Below, piece after piece: positions 36,363 through 46,362 of a DNA stretch of 64,000 nucleotides. Numbering within the stretch: the first letter of the stretch is position 1; each line of letters begins with the position of its first letter. The DNA is from an uncultured Hyphomonadaceae bacterium. Lineage in GTDB: Bacteria > Pseudomonadota > Alphaproteobacteria > Caulobacterales > Maricaulaceae. The notes beneath the pieces were generated by a model. That model was not told the origin of the DNA. It saw only the letters and a program-made list of their open reading frames with translations, and ran no database searches. The translations under genes were made by a program, and so were the position numbers. The DNA lies in contig CAJXPX010000005.1 in NCBI GenBank assembly GCA_913058335.1, positions 153,097 through 217,096 on the forward strand, read 5' to 3'.

Positions 36363-36716
36363 ATGACAAACCAACATCACGGATTTAACTACATCGAACT
36401 TCCATCCACGACGAATACGGAAATGAAAAAATTTTACGGAGCAGTGTTTGGATGGACATTTCAGGATTGGGGCGAAACCTATGTCGCCATTCACGGCGCA
36501 GGTGTGGACGGTGGTTTCGACGAAGATAGCGTCAGAAAGCCATCGGGGAATGGGCCGCTCGTGATTATGTTCTCCAAAAATCTGGATGTGACAAAATCTG
36601 CCATTTTGGCAGCGGGCGGTGATATCTCCGTCGATACCTATAGCTTTCCAGGCGGGCGGCGGTTTCATTTCAAAGACCCCAGCGGCAATGAACTCGCGGT
36701 ATGGACACCGGAATAG
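36363..36716 (+). CDS. VOC-family (glyoxalase-like) protein
   Basis: A 117-residue VOC-fold protein. It reads NYIELPSTTNTEMKKFYGAV then WTFQDWGETYVAIHGAGVDG and ends RRFHFKDPSGNELAVWTPE with the usual terminal glutamate. The partner enzyme and substrate are unknown. It overlaps the next gene by 16 bases, so the two are translationally linked, and it follows pcm closely. Confidence 0.88.
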   Translation: MTNQHHGFNYIELPSTTNTEMKKFYGAVFGWTFQDWGETYVAIHGAGVDGGFDEDSVRKPSGNGPLVIMFSKNLDVTKSAILAAGGDISVDTYSFPGGRRFHFKDPSGNELAVWTPE

Positions 36717-37192
36717 ACATTATCGGTTTTGGCGGTGGCTGCCATTGGTGCACAGAAGCCGTCTTTCAAACCCTGCGCGGCGTAGAGAGGGTCGAGCAAG
36801 GCTTTATCAAAAGCGAGCCTCCCCATGACACTTGGTCAGAGGCGGTGAGGGTGAGCTTTTATCCCGAAGAAATTCCGCTTTCGGTGTTAGTCGCTATTCA
36901 CCTTCGAACCCATTCCAGCCAGTCAGATCACAGTTTTCGCGGTAAATATCGCAGCGCCGTTTACGTCATTAATAAGTCTCAAGGGACGGATATAAAGGTG
37001 ATTTTGAAAGAGGAGCAGAAAGAATTTGATAATCCGCTTGTCACTCACGTCCTACGTCTGAAAGAATTCAAATCCTCGCCTGACGTCTTCAAGGATTATT
37101 ATAAAACCGATCCGCAGCGCCCATTTTGCAAGGCCTATATCGATCCGAAATTGACCAGAATACGCAGGGAATTTACAAGTTATGTGTCTTGA
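36701..37192 (+). CDS. MsrA-like methionine sulfoxide reductase, divergent
   Basis: A 163-residue protein with the MsrA fold. The active-site region reads FGGGCHWCTEAVFQTLRGVE, with the catalytic cysteine in GCHWC; classical MsrA has GCFWG or GCFWC. HSSQSDHSFRGKYRSAVYV stands in place of the family's HDPTQ...QYRS. The rest, including DYYKTDPQRPFCKAYIDPKL, follows MsrA. It probably repairs methionine-S-sulfoxide, though the substituted Phe may alter substrate choice. The ATG lies inside the VOC gene; its 3' end overlaps a convergent gene by 13 bases. Confidence 0.85.
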   Translation: MDTGIDIIGFGGGCHWCTEAVFQTLRGVERVEQGFIKSEPPHDTWSEAVRVSFYPEEIPLSVLVAIHLRTHSSQSDHSFRGKYRSAVYVINKSQGTDIKVILKEEQKEFDNPLVTHVLRLKEFKSSPDVFKDYYKTDPQRPFCKAYIDPKLTRIRREFTSYVS

Positions 37193-37464
37193 ACCTTCAG
37201 GCCCAGAACGAAATCAATCACTTTCTGTTCGGGCATTTCGCAGGGTTTTAGGCGCACTCCGCTTTCCAGTCGATAGAGATTGAGACTGATATGATCTGCG
37301 CCGCCAAGTTCTTCCGCATAGAGCCAACCCCGTTTTCCGTCCGGCGACTCTGTTCGCGTCACGCCGTAGCGCAAACCTTCACAGAAACCCTCAAAGCTGC
37401 CAAGGGGCAGGGCGTCATAATGGATCAGAAAACTTTTGATGTTAAAGGTCATGAACTCCGTCAT
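37180..37464 (-). CDS. Hypothetical protein convergent with the MsrA-like gene
   Basis: A 94-residue protein reading MTFNIKSFLIHYDALPLGSF, then GFCEGLRYGVTRTESPDGKRGWLYAEELGGADHISLNLY and RLKPCEMPEQKVIDFVLGL. The composition and pattern look like a genuine soluble protein, but I do not recognise a family. ATGs at 37464 and 37452 are both possible starts. Its 3' end overlaps the MsrA-like gene by 13 bases tail to tail. Confidence 0.65.
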   Translation of the reverse strand: MTEFMTFNIKSFLIHYDALPLGSFEGFCEGLRYGVTRTESPDGKRGWLYAEELGGADHISLNLYRLESGVRLKPCEMPEQKVIDFVLGLKVQDT

Positions 37465-37530
37465 ACGTTAGGCCATGAGAAAACCAAACTCTTGTCATCT
37501 TTGCGACGCAGAGAAAAAAGATAAGCGATT

Positions 37531-38373
37531 ATGACGTGGCAGCCGAAAGTTTATCTTCACCAACAACGCGCGTGCCTTCATGCCCGTTTTGTCTCTGGCT
37601 GGAAAAGTCAGGCGGTGTTCGAATTTATCAGTTTCGGCATTAAACAGGCTTGGGCGTGTCTTTTTGGCGGCTTGATGCTGGCCTTACTTTTAGGGACATT
37701 TCTATACTATCCGGCAGAGGCCGCACTATCGAGATATGATTTCATTACACTTTCGGCGCTCTTCATTCAGCTGCTCATGTTGATTTTGAGATTGGAGACT
37801 TGGGAAGAGGCGAGGGTGATCTTCGTCTTTCATATCGTCGGGACGATAATGGAAATCTTTAAAGTCCAGATGGGCTCTTGGATCTATCCAGAGGCAAGTA
37901 TTTTGAACATTGCCGGTGTGCCGCTCTTTTCCGGATTTATGTATGCCTGTGTCGGGAGCTATCTTGCTCGGGTTTGGCGGATATTCGACTTTAAATTTGA
38001 CCGGTTCCCGAGTCTGAAATGGCAGGGTCTCTTAGCCGTCCTGATATACCTGAATTTCTTCACGCATCATTTTGTTCCTGATATTCGCCTCGCTTTATTT
38101 GCGGGGTCAGCCATTCTTTACGGCCCCGCTATGGTCTGGTTTCGGGCAGATGAAGACCATCGTCCCATGCCGCTCTTGATTGGGCTCATCCTCGTCGCTT
38201 TGTTTATCTGGTTCGCGGAGAATATTGGCACATTTGCAAAAGCCTGGACTTATCCAAATCAAAATGCGGGCTGGGAGCTAGTGAGCTGGGCAAAGCTCAG
38301 CTCTTGGTATTTATTGATGATTATCAGCTTTGTTTTGGTTGCGGCGGTACAAACTAAACCATCGCATAAATAA
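37531..38373 (+). CDS. DUF817 family membrane protein
   Basis: A 280-residue protein with about eight membrane segments. Family-specific parts are FVSGWKSQAVFEFISFGIKQ, VFHIVGTIMEIFKVQMGSWIYPE, GVPLFSGFMYACVGSYLARV and the C-terminal WFAENIGTFAKAWTYPNQNAGWELVSWAKLSSWYLLMIISFV. The function is unknown. The gene stands alone on the plus strand, facing icd across 200 bases. Confidence 0.92.
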   Translation: MTWQPKVYLHQQRACLHARFVSGWKSQAVFEFISFGIKQAWACLFGGLMLALLLGTFLYYPAEAALSRYDFITLSALFIQLLMLILRLETWEEARVIFVFHIVGTIMEIFKVQMGSWIYPEASILNIAGVPLFSGFMYACVGSYLARVWRIFDFKFDRFPSLKWQGLLAVLIYLNFFTHHFVPDIRLALFAGSAILYGPAMVWFRADEDHRPMPLLIGLILVALFIWFAENIGTFAKAWTYPNQNAGWELVSWAKLSSWYLLMIISFVLVAAVQTKPSHK

Positions 38374-38500
38374 CAACTGCCTTAAACCTTATTGATAATT
38401 TTGAGAACAAATCACAAACACCCACAGTGGTATATTTGGAATCAAGAAAATGACTATAGAAGACCAATTTTTAAATGACGCCAAATCGCAATAAATCCAC

Positions 38501-38524
38501 CCGAAACGGGGTCTTCCGTTTCGG
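38501..38524. repeat. Perfect 9-base-pair inverted repeat downstream of icd
   Basis: CCGAAACGG (38501-38509) and CCGTTTCGG (38516-38524) enclose GGTCTT. It lies 52 bases from the icd stop codon on the minus strand. Since no U run follows, it may be a transcript 3'-end structure or an operator. Confidence 0.45.
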
Positions 38525-38575
38525 CAGATCCTAGATGTATACCCCAAATATCAGGGGAATCAGGCATAACTAAAC

Positions 38576-39787
38576 CTAAGTCATCTTCCGTTCAAAATTC
38601 TCGGCAATCGCTTCGAGATAACCCTCTGTTGTGAGCCAGCCTTGCTGATCGCCGACAAGAAGGGCCAGGTCTTTCGTCATTTGGCCGCCTTCGACGGTTT
38701 CGATGACGGTTTTTTCCAGCCCTGTTGCGAATTTCACGAGCGCCTCATTGTCATCGAGTTTACCCCGGTGAGCGAGGCCGCGTGTCCAGGCAAAGATGGA
38801 CGCTGTGGAGTTTGTTGAGGTGGCTTCACCTTTCTGGTGGTTACGATAGTGACGCGTCACTGTGCCGTGGGCCGCTTCGGCTTCCATGGTCTTTCCGTCC
38901 GGAGTCAGAAGGAAGGACGTCATCAGGCCGAGAGAGCCAAAGCCTTGCGCAACTGTGTCGGACTGGACGTCGCCGTCATAGTTTTTACAGGCCCAGATAT
39001 AACCGCCGGACCATTTCATCGCCGCCGCGACCATATCATCGATGAGACGATGCTGATACTCTCCGCCAAATTCAGCGAACTTATCTGCAAATTCTGCGTC
39101 GAAGATTTCCTGGAAAATGTCTTTGAAACGTCCGTCATATTTTTTCAGGATCGTGTTTTTGGTGGACATATAAACAGGCCATTTGCGCTGCACACCATAG
39201 TTAAAGCAAGCGCGGGCAAAATCACGGATAGACGCGTCGAGGTTATACATCCCCATTGCGACACCGGCTTCCGGGAAGTCATAGATTTCTTTTTCAATCT
39301 TGTCGCCGTCTTCACCTTCCCATGTCATTTTTAATTTGCCTTTACCGGGCACAAGAAAGTCTGTGGCTTTATACTGATCCCCAAAGGCATGGCGGCCAAT
39401 GACGATAGGCTGCGTCCAGCCCGGCACGAGGCGAGGGACATTGCTACAGATGATAGGCTCGCGGAAAACCACGCCGCCGAGAATGTTCCGGATGGTCCCG
39501 TTCGGGGAAACCCACATTTTTTTAAGGTCAAATTCTTCTACGCGCTGTTCGTCCGGTGTGATTGTGGCGCATTTAACACCAACATTATGCTTTTTAATGG
39601 CATTGGCCGCATCAATGGTAATCTGGTCATCCGTCGCGTCACGGCTCTGAATCGATAGGTCATAGTCCAGAAGGTCAATATCGAGATAAGGATGAATGAG
39701 GCGATCTTTGATCATGTCCCAGATGATGCGAGTCATCTCGTCGCCATTCATGTCGACAACGGGATTATTTACCTTGATTTTAGCCAT
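38576..39787 (-). CDS. icd: NADP-dependent isocitrate dehydrogenase, eukaryote-like type
   Basis: A 403-residue enzyme of the homodimeric type II isocitrate dehydrogenases, common in alphaproteobacteria and mitochondria, which turns isocitrate into 2-oxoglutarate. It starts [20 protein letters not shown], and [19 protein letters not shown], metal-binding [20 protein letters not shown] and [20 protein letters not shown] are typical. I use the ATG at 39787 with AGAGG upstream; an upstream frame reading to 39955 is not part of the enzyme. Confidence 0.96.
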   Translation of the reverse strand: MAKIKVNNPVVDMNGDEMTRIIWDMIKDRLIHPYLDIDLLDYDLSIQSRDATDDQITIDAANAIKKHNVGVKCATITPDEQRVEEFDLKKMWVSPNGTIRNILGGVVFREPIICSNVPRLVPGWTQPIVIGRHAFGDQYKATDFLVPGKGKLKMTWEGEDGDKIEKEIYDFPEAGVAMGMYNLDASIRDFARACFNYGVQRKWPVYMSTKNTILKKYDGRFKDIFQEIFDAEFADKFAEFGGEYQHRLIDDMVAAAMKWSGGYIWACKNYDGDVQSDTVAQGFGSLGLMTSFLLTPDGKTMEAEAAHGTVTRHYRNHQKGEATSTNSTASIFAWTRGLAHRGKLDDNEALVKFATGLEKTVIETVEGGQMTKDLALLVGDQQGWLTTEGYLEAIAENFERKMT

Positions 39788-39865
39788 AATTACCTCTGTA
39801 AGCAGTTCAATTGTGTGAAGTTGCGCTGCGTTTACCACCCGCGCCCTAAAGTTTAAAGTGATTAG

Positions 39866-40672
39866 ATGGGTAAAACCACCAAAGACCAGTTGGGAAATTT
39901 GATTGAACGGGACGATAGTCGTCCGCCGCCAGCGGTTATCCTTGTTCGCCCGCAATTGGGCGAAAATATCGGCGCGGCGTGTCGGTGCATGTTGAATTTC
40001 GGCCTTACAGAGTTGCGCCTTGTTGCTCCGCGCGATGGTTGGCCCAATCCAGCGGCAGAGCCTATGGCGGCCGGGGCGATTGACGTTCTAAGTAAGGCAG
40101 CCGTGTTTGAGACAACCGAAGCGGCGGTCGCGGATTTACAATTTGTTCTCGCCGCCACAGCGCGTCGCCGCGAACTCGAAATCCCGGTTATCGGAACAGA
40201 TGATATTGGGCCAAAGATCAGAGGCTTAAGCGAATCCGGACTCCCGACAGGGATTATGTTTGGGCCGGAAAAAGCGGGGCTTACCAATGCTGACACGGTT
40301 CTAGCCGATGCCATACTGACTTATCCGGTCAATCCAGCCTTTCAGTCGCTTAATTTGGCGCAAGCCGTGAATATTTTTGCCTATATCTGGGCCAATTCGG
40401 TTCATCAGAACATCCCCGAAGTTTTCAACCGCGATATTAGCGACGCCGCGCCCAAGCAGGATCTAACAGGATTGTTCAATCACCTCGAAGAGGAATTGGA
40501 ACGTGCCGGGTTCTTTTTCCCGGAATCTAAACGCGCCCTTATGGCGCAGAATATCCGGGCCCCGTTGACGCGAGCCAAAATGACAGTGCAAGAGGTCCGT
40601 ACCTTCAGAGGAATCGTCAAGGCCTTAGCCGAAGGACGAGGGAAAGCACGTGTGGAAAGAGATAAATCATGA
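39866..40672 (+). CDS. trmJ: TrmJ-type tRNA 2'-O-methyltransferase
   Basis: A 268-residue SpoU-family methyltransferase. The trefoil-knot core has [40 protein letters not shown] and [20 protein letters not shown]. TrmJ methylates the ribose at position 32 of the tRNA anticodon loop; the exact site is inferred from the family. It is divergent from icd and is coupled by a 4-base overlap to the small membrane protein downstream. Confidence 0.93.
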   Translation: MGKTTKDQLGNLIERDDSRPPPAVILVRPQLGENIGAACRCMLNFGLTELRLVAPRDGWPNPAAEPMAAGAIDVLSKAAVFETTEAAVADLQFVLAATARRRELEIPVIGTDDIGPKIRGLSESGLPTGIMFGPEKAGLTNADTVLADAILTYPVNPAFQSLNLAQAVNIFAYIWANSVHQNIPEVFNRDISDAAPKQDLTGLFNHLEEELERAGFFFPESKRALMAQNIRAPLTRAKMTVQEVRTFRGIVKALAEGRGKARVERDKS

Positions 40673-40959
40673 AATATTTGGGATACTTATTGATTATTCT
40701 CACAGCCGCCGCCGGATTTTTGAAATGGCCTTGGATATTGATTTTCCTTTTTGCGGCTGTATCGACCTTTGCTTTTGCTAAAGACAGACGTAAGGCTCTG
40801 AAGAATACACCCATGGCGCCGGATCAAAACATGATCCTTGATGGGGCTTTTTTGTTTTTCGGTCAGACACTCATTATGCTGGTCGCGTATTTACTAGGCG
40901 TTTTTGCCGCTGCGCCGACCGGCGAGTTGTTTATGAAATTTATAAGCGGCCAGGGATAG
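40669..40959 (+). CDS. Small two-region membrane protein coupled to trmJ
   Basis: A 96-residue protein with membrane segments at about 3-37 ([36 protein letters not shown]) and about 57-80 (FLFFGQTLIMLVAYLLGVFA). Its ATG overlaps the trmJ stop as ATGA. No known family or motif. It faces rarD tail to tail with 7 bases between. Confidence 0.7.
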   Translation: MKYLGYLLIILTAAAGFLKWPWILIFLFAAVSTFAFAKDRRKALKNTPMAPDQNMILDGAFLFFGQTLIMLVAYLLGVFAAAPTGELFMKFISGQG

Positions 40960-40966
40960 CGGACGC

Positions 40967-41887
40967 CTATTGAGGCCTCGTTTTTTTAACGCGTCGGTTA
41001 TTGCTCCACGCGTCGTAAGAAAAAATTGCAACCCCGATCCAGATAAAGCCAAAACAAATCGCGTGCGCGAAAGTGAAGGCTTCGCCGAAATATAGCCCGC
41101 ATAAAAACTGAAGCGTTGGCCCGATAAATTGCAAAAACCCAAGGGTCGACAAACGGAGTCGCCGCGCGGCAAAGGCAAAAGCGAGCAGAGGCAAAACCGT
41201 TAATGGGCCTGAAAATAAAATCAGTATTTTTAGGCTTGGCGCCGCTAACTCCAATTGTAAGGGCGAAGATTGGCGCAAATAAAGCAAAAAGAAAACAGCC
41301 GGCAGGAGCAAAAGAACTGTTTCAATAAACAATCCTGGCATTGCCCCAATCTCTACATATTTGCGTATAACTCCATATATTGTGAAGCTTGTTGCTAGGA
41401 TCAGTGCGATAGCCGGAAAGACGCCGCCATAAAGCGTTAGGATCGCCACACCAATCAGCGCGAGTATTACGGCGAAACCTTGAAGCCGGGATAGCTTTTC
41501 ACTAAAAAATATAACGCCAACAAGTACATACATTAAGGGGTTAATGTAATAACCCAAACTCGCTTGGAAAACTTGTTCTTGTTGAATTGCAAAAATATAA
41601 ACCCCCCAGTTAAAGGCCAAAGCCACAGCTGCGAATAGGAGAAGGAAAACTGTTTTAGGGTTTTTCAGGGCTTTCAGAACGTCGCCAACCTGTTTGCGAA
41701 ACAAGATGATGAACAGGCCGAATGGCACTGCGAACACTATACGATAGGCAACAAATTCTGCGGGGGGAACAGTTTGGGTTGCCTTAAAGTAAAAGGGAAA
41801 CAGGCCCCACATCGTATAGGCGGCAATGCCCGCCAATAGGCCCTGGCGGGCCAAGTCTGATGTTGTATTGTTGTGCGGGTTTGCCAT
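40967..41887 (-). CDS. rarD: RarD/EamA-family transporter
   Basis: A 306-residue membrane protein of the drug/metabolite transporter superfamily with ten hydrophobic segments. The opening GLLAGIAAYTMWGLFPFYFK, VAYRIVFAVPFGLFII, LNWGVYIFAIQQEQVFQASLGYYI-type segment and the second repeat (YGVIRKYVEIGAMPGLFIET) are distinctive of RarD. The exported substrate is unknown. It is a single-gene unit. Confidence 0.9.
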   Translation of the reverse strand: MANPHNNTTSDLARQGLLAGIAAYTMWGLFPFYFKATQTVPPAEFVAYRIVFAVPFGLFIILFRKQVGDVLKALKNPKTVFLLLFAAVALAFNWGVYIFAIQQEQVFQASLGYYINPLMYVLVGVIFFSEKLSRLQGFAVILALIGVAILTLYGGVFPAIALILATSFTIYGVIRKYVEIGAMPGLFIETVLLLLPAVFFLLYLRQSSPLQLELAAPSLKILILFSGPLTVLPLLAFAFAARRLRLSTLGFLQFIGPTLQFLCGLYFGEAFTFAHAICFGFIWIGVAIFSYDAWSNNRRVKKTRPQ

Positions 41888-42106
41888 TTGTTGCGATTGT
41901 CACAGAGGGGGAAGAAAAACAATCTCTATATTTGCAGGTCTAAGGGGGCATGATTGCAAGAATAGAGGCTGAAAAGGGCGGTTGACTTGACCGGAGCAGG
42001 CGCTAAAAGCCCCGCTTTATCACGGGTGAGTGTGGTGCCGCCGTTGAGATCGCTATCCGAATTGGTTGGATAAGCCGAGCCACGCTAAATGAAAGAGTAT
42101 GAACGC

Positions 42107-42724
42107 ATGTCTAAGCGTAATTCCGCAAAATATAAAATTGATCGCCGTATGGGCGAAAATATTTGGGGCCGTCCCAAATCTCCAGTTAACAAACGCGCTT
42201 ACGGTCCTGGTCAACATGGTCAGAATCGCCGGGGTAAAATGTCCGATTTCGGGACCCAGCTCCGCGCCAAACAAAAGCTTAAAGGCTATTACGGCAATAT
42301 TCTAGAGAAACAGTTCCGCCGTACATATGACCAAGCCACACGGATGAAGGGTGATGCATCAGAAAATCTGATTGGTTTGCTTGAGCGCCGTCTTGATGCG
42401 ATTGTTTATCGCGCAAAATTTGTCCCGACTGTTTTCTCGGCCCGTCAATTCGTTAATCATGGCCATATTCTTGTAAACGGCAAAAAAGTAAACATTCCGT
42501 CTTACCGTTGCCAAGTCGGCGACGTCATTGAAGTACGTGAAAAGTCTCGCACAATGGCGCTCGTTCTCGAAGCTCTTGAAAGTGCAGAACGTGAATTGCC
42601 TGATTATGTCAGTGTCGATCCAAAAGCGATGCAAGCAACGTTCACACGCGTTCCTAGCTTTGACGAAGTTCCATACCCAGTTGTCATGGAACCTAACCTC
42701 GTTGTGGAATTTTACTCTCGCTAA
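42107..42724 (+). CDS. rpsD: 30S ribosomal protein S4
   Basis: A 205-residue primary 16S rRNA-binding protein of the small subunit. It begins [20 protein letters not shown] and contains [20 protein letters not shown] and the S4 domain [34 protein letters not shown]. The ATG at 42107 matches the conserved start of alphaproteobacterial S4; an ATG at 42089 would add six residues and has no ribosome binding site. It is alone here, with a strong terminator, unlike the alpha-operon location in many bacteria. Confidence 0.96.
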   Translation: MSKRNSAKYKIDRRMGENIWGRPKSPVNKRAYGPGQHGQNRRGKMSDFGTQLRAKQKLKGYYGNILEKQFRRTYDQATRMKGDASENLIGLLERRLDAIVYRAKFVPTVFSARQFVNHGHILVNGKKVNIPSYRCQVGDVIEVREKSRTMALVLEALESAERELPDYVSVDPKAMQATFTRVPSFDEVPYPVVMEPNLVVEFYSR

Positions 42725-42746
42725 TATGCGAGGGACACTCCAAAAG

Positions 42747-42774
42747 AAAACCCGCCTCCTTGGCGGGTTTTTTT
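42747..42774 (+). terminator. Terminator of rpsD
   Basis: AACCCGCC/GGCGGGTT with a 5-base loop, followed by seven T residues, 23 bases after the stop. Confidence 0.93.
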
Positions 42775-42799
42775 ATGGCTTCAGATTAGAAGCCGTGGA

Positions 42800-43387
42800 T
42801 CAGACGCGGCTCCAGACCACCCGGTACTGCTCCGTAGAGTCCGGGGACAAACCACTGACCTTTTCATCGAAAAGGTAAAAACCTTTTCCTTGGAATTGGA
42901 ATCGTTGGGTTCCAGTTTGATCTTTGGTGATAGTGAAACTCTTTTCACCAATCACATCACAGCTAAAGACCTCAATTAAAAAAGCGGGGCGACATCTTTT
43001 TATTTCCAGTTCCAGCTCCGTTCCGGGGGGCAGGGCGTATTGTGCCTGAATTGTCTGTCCGCTTCGGAGGTAAGTGCGCTTTACACTGAAGGCATCCCAA
43101 TAAGCTTTTAAGATAAAGGGACTATTTTCGTCTTTTAATCGAGCAGAAGATTGATTTTGTTTGGAGTCGGCAATGACTTCTCTGGCACTAACGAAAGCCG
43201 GCATATAATGCAGGCTGACATAACATAGCGTACCGCCAAGGATGAGTGAAAAGGCTGAGCCAATGGCTCGGCCTATACCCATGGATTTCTTGCGGTTCAC
43301 ATTCCGGTGGTAGGAATATACCGCATTAAACCCTGATATTTTATTTTTTTTATGCGCCGATAATTCGGCAATTCCGAACTTTGACAT
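42800..43387 (-). CDS. Hypothetical membrane-anchored protein
   Basis: A 195-residue protein with a basic start, one membrane segment at about residues 40-60 (GSAFSLILGGTLCYVSLHYM), and a presumably periplasmic C-terminal part of about 130 residues. An AAGGAGG ribosome binding site precedes the ATG at 43387. No family is recognised, and two cysteines (CRPAFLIEVFSC) could form a disulfide. The gene stands alone between rpsD and grxD. Confidence 0.75.
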   Translation of the reverse strand: MSKFGIAELSAHKKNKISGFNAVYSYHRNVNRKKSMGIGRAIGSAFSLILGGTLCYVSLHYMPAFVSAREVIADSKQNQSSARLKDENSPFILKAYWDAFSVKRTYLRSGQTIQAQYALPPGTELELEIKRCRPAFLIEVFSCDVIGEKSFTITKDQTGTQRFQFQGKGFYLFDEKVSGLSPDSTEQYRVVWSRV

Positions 43388-43484
43388 CTTAAATCTGCCT
43401 CCTTGGTCCCCCACAGACCAGGAAATAGACTACCAAAAACTCATTTCAGATAAATTAAAGCGTCATTAAGGCGGTGTTATCCAA

Positions 43485-43811
43485 TTAGGCCTCTGTTTTT
43501 ATGCCTTTTTCGGTCAGGAGCGTGCGGAGTTCGCCGCTTTCGAACATTTCACGGATAATATCGCACCCGCCTGTGAACTCGCCTTTGACGAAAAGCTGCG
43601 GGATTGTCGGCCAGTTATTATAATCCTTTATGCCTTGGCGGATTTCGGGATCTTCGAGAACATTGACGCTGGCATATTCAACGCCGAGGTAATCCAGCAC
43701 TTGAACGACAGTTGACGAAAACCCGCATTGTGGAAAAACGGGCGTGCCTTTCATATAAAGGACAACGTCATTTTCGGAGACGGTTTTGGCAATACGGTCT
43801 TTGACTTCCAT
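43485..43811 (-). CDS. grxD: Monothiol glutaredoxin, Grx4 type
   Basis: A 108-residue monothiol glutaredoxin. The active site is PQCGFSSTVVQVL with a single cysteine in CGFS, and WPTIPQLFVKGEFTGGCDII is the glutathione-binding part. Such proteins bind [2Fe-2S] clusters with BolA and pass iron-sulfur clusters on. The ATG at 43811 has AGGAAAG upstream; an upstream ATG at 43844 lacks one. It lies next to bolA, encoded 96 bases upstream, consistent with the known protein pair. Confidence 0.95.
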   Translation of the reverse strand: MEVKDRIAKTVSENDVVLYMKGTPVFPQCGFSSTVVQVLDYLGVEYASVNVLEDPEIRQGIKDYNNWPTIPQLFVKGEFTGGCDIIREMFESGELRTLLTEKGIKTEA

Positions 43812-43906
43812 GGTCTTATCTTTCCTAAGAGGTTCCGTCTGCATGTAAGCAAACCCTCATAAACTTCAAGGGGCGAGGTCGAGAGCCGCAGCTCACTCAA
43901 TAGGGA

Positions 43907-44149
43907 TTAAGACGGCGTCCGCGTTTCCAGCGCGAGGGCGTGGAGTTCTCCCTCCGCCCCATCCATTTTACCCTGAAGGGCGGCGTAAACCAGTTGATGT
44001 TGCTTAACGCGGTTTAAGCCCTCAAAGGCCCGGCTAACAATCACAGCTTTCCAGTGATTATTATCTCCGGCCAAATCGACCATTTCAACCTCGGCATCGG
44101 GTAACGCCTCGCGTATCATAGCAGCAATGTCTTCTCCCTTCATCGCCAT
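43907..44149 (-). CDS. BolA-family protein
   Basis: An 80-residue BolA domain protein, with GDNNHWKAVIVSRAFEGLNR-type core and the conserved histidine in RVKQHQLVYAAL. BolA and monothiol glutaredoxins form cluster-binding heterodimers that regulate iron use. Its ATG at 44149 overlaps the purL stop by one base (TAATG), so it is translated from the purine operon message. The earlier codons read from 44185 lie within purL and are not part of BolA. Confidence 0.93.
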   Translation of the reverse strand: MAMKGEDIAAMIREALPDAEVEMVDLAGDNNHWKAVIVSRAFEGLNRVKQHQLVYAALQGKMDGAEGELHALALETRTPS

Positions 44150-46362
44150 TATGTGTCCGTCCCGTTGAGAAGATTTGGTAACCATTCTTCGTGTTTCTGA
44201 CGCAATCCGGCGAGCGTCACATCAAATGCGCCTGCGGCCTGAATGCGGTCTCCGCCGACAGTGCCGACGACTTGCGCAAACAGCCCTTTCGCAAGCGCTG
44301 TGGAGACAACTGGATTGACCGAATTCTTCTCGACAGAGACAAGATAACGTGCCTGTTCTTCTCCAAACAACCATCCATGGGTCGGCCCGTCAGGGGCGGC
44401 TTGAAGACTCACGCCTATATTGGATGCAAACGCCATTTCGCAGGCCGCAATCGCAAGTCCCCCATCCGAGCAATCATGCACGGCATTGACGCGCTTATTG
44501 CGAATGAGTTTTCGGATATAATCGCCATTGGCTTTTTCTTTTTGCAAATCCACCGGAGGCGGCGCGCCGTCTTCGCGCGACAGGATTTCAGCAAGATAAA
44601 GAGAGGCCCCAAGCCAGCCCGTTGTCTCTCCAATCAAGATGAGTGTGTCTCCGTCTTTGGCACCTTTAAGCGTTTTGAAGAAATCAAGATTCGGGATAAG
44701 ACCCACGCCGCCAACAGCAGGAGTCGGCGGAATAGCTTCGCCATTCGTTTCATTATAAAGAGAAACATTGCCCGAGACGACCGGGTAATCAAAGGCGCGG
44801 CAAGCTTCGTTCATGCCGTCAATCGCGCCGACAAATTGGCCCATAATTTCGGGTCGTTCCGGATTGCCGAAATTGAGACAATCGGTAATGGCGATCGGGT
44901 CTGCTCCAACACAGGAAAGATTACGCCATGTTTCGGCGACGCATTGCTTGCCGCCTTCATAAGGGTCAGCCTGCACATATCGCGGCGTACAATCCGTGGT
45001 AATGGCAACTGCTTTGTTAGTGCCGTGAATGCGGATAATTGCCGCGTCGCCGCCCGATTGGCTGGAATCAATGGTGTCAGACATCACGTGACGGTCATAT
45101 TGCTCCCAAATCCAGCGCTTGGACGCGATGTCCGGCGATTGGATGATTTTGACAAGCGCGTCATTGTAATCCTGAGTTTCGTGAATGTCTTCTGCGACCA
45201 GAACCGGACGGGGCTCTGATTTTACATGCGGACGGTCATAATTCGGGGCATCATCCGCCAAGGGCGATATTGGAATATCGCAAACGACTTTACCCTTGTG
45301 ATTAAGAACAAGATTACCCGTATCCGTTGTCACGCCGATTTTTGCGACGTCCAATTCCCATTTCTCAAATACATCAAAAGCGAGTTGTTCTTTGCCGGGT
45401 TGAATCACCATGAGCATTCGCTCCTGCGATTCAGAGAGCATCATTTCGTAAGGCGTCATGCCTTCTTCGCGCTGCGGTACGTCATCCAGATTTAGTTCAA
45501 TACCAACCCCGCCTTTATCCGCCATTTCAATTGACGAAGAGGTTAGGCCTGCTGCGCCCATATCCTGAATGGCAATAATGGCGTCTGTCGCCATGAGTTC
45601 CAGACAAGCTTCGATGAGAAGTTTCTCGGTGAAGGGATCGCCGACTTGAACGGTGGGGCGCTTCTCGTCGCTATCATCATCAAATTCAGCGGAGGCCATT
45701 GTCGCGCCGTGTATGCCGTCGCGGCCGGTTTTAGAACCGACATAAAAAATCGGATTACCGACGCCTTTGGCCGCTGAATAAAAAACATTATCCGTACGGG
45801 CGAGTCCTACGCACATCGCGTTGACAAGTATATTGCCGTTATAACCTTTATGAAAATTTGTTTCGCCGCCTACCGTGGGAACCCCGACGCAATTGCCGTA
45901 ACCGCCAATCCCAGCGACCACACCGTTGACCAGAGTTTTTGTCTTGGGATGAGTGGGTTCGCCGAAACGGAGTGCATTCATCAAAGCAATCGGACGCGCG
46001 CCCATGGTAAACACATCGCGCATAATGCCCCCCACACCCGTCGCCGCGCCTTGATAAGGCTCGATATAAGACGGGTGGTTGTGACTTTCCATTTTAAAAA
46101 TGATGCAGTCGCCATCGTCTATATCAATAACGCCGGCATTTTCGCCGGGGCCCTGAATAACCCGGTCACCGGTCGTCAGGAATTTGCCAAGATGACGACG
46201 GGAGGATTTGTAAGAGCAATGCTCTGACCACATGACCGAAAAAATACCCAGCTCGTTTAAATTCGGCTCACGGCCCAACCGCTTCAGGATGACTTTATAT
46301 TCGTCTTCGGACAGGCCGTGCTCGGCCACAATTTCCGGCGTGATGTCAGGAAGTTTCGCCAT
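44149..46362 (-). CDS. purL: Phosphoribosylformylglycinamidine synthase subunit PurL
   Basis: A 737-residue small-type PurL, the synthetase subunit that makes FGAM from [22 protein letters not shown] near the start, [20 protein letters not shown] and the second repeat with [16 protein letters not shown] are family landmarks. It works with PurQ (glutaminase) and PurS. All three are adjacent and overlapping on the same strand. The stop overlaps the bolA start. Confidence 0.97.
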   Translation of the reverse strand: MAKLPDITPEIVAEHGLSEDEYKVILKRLGREPNLNELGIFSVMWSEHCSYKSSRRHLGKFLTTGDRVIQGPGENAGVIDIDDGDCIIFKMESHNHPSYIEPYQGAATGVGGIMRDVFTMGARPIALMNALRFGEPTHPKTKTLVNGVVAGIGGYGNCVGVPTVGGETNFHKGYNGNILVNAMCVGLARTDNVFYSAAKGVGNPIFYVGSKTGRDGIHGATMASAEFDDDSDEKRPTVQVGDPFTEKLLIEACLELMATDAIIAIQDMGAAGLTSSSIEMADKGGVGIELNLDDVPQREEGMTPYEMMLSESQERMLMVIQPGKEQLAFDVFEKWELDVAKIGVTTDTGNLVLNHKGKVVCDIPISPLADDAPNYDRPHVKSEPRPVLVAEDIHETQDYNDALVKIIQSPDIASKRWIWEQYDRHVMSDTIDSSQSGGDAAIIRIHGTNKAVAITTDCTPRYVQADPYEGGKQCVAETWRNLSCVGADPIAITDCLNFGNPERPEIMGQFVGAIDGMNEACRAFDYPVVSGNVSLYNETNGEAIPPTPAVGGVGLIPNLDFFKTLKGAKDGDTLILIGETTGWLGASLYLAEILSREDGAPPPVDLQKEKANGDYIRKLIRNKRVNAVHDCSDGGLAIAACEMAFASNIGVSLQAAPDGPTHGWLFGEEQARYLVSVEKNSVNPVVSTALAKGLFAQVVGTVGGDRIQAAGAFDVTLAGLRQKHEEWLPNLLNGTDT

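Noticed and set aside
44191..45219. 342-residue plus ORF opposite purL
   Set aside because: It lies antisense to the well-conserved purL and has no family pattern. The length reflects codon bias of the opposite strand.
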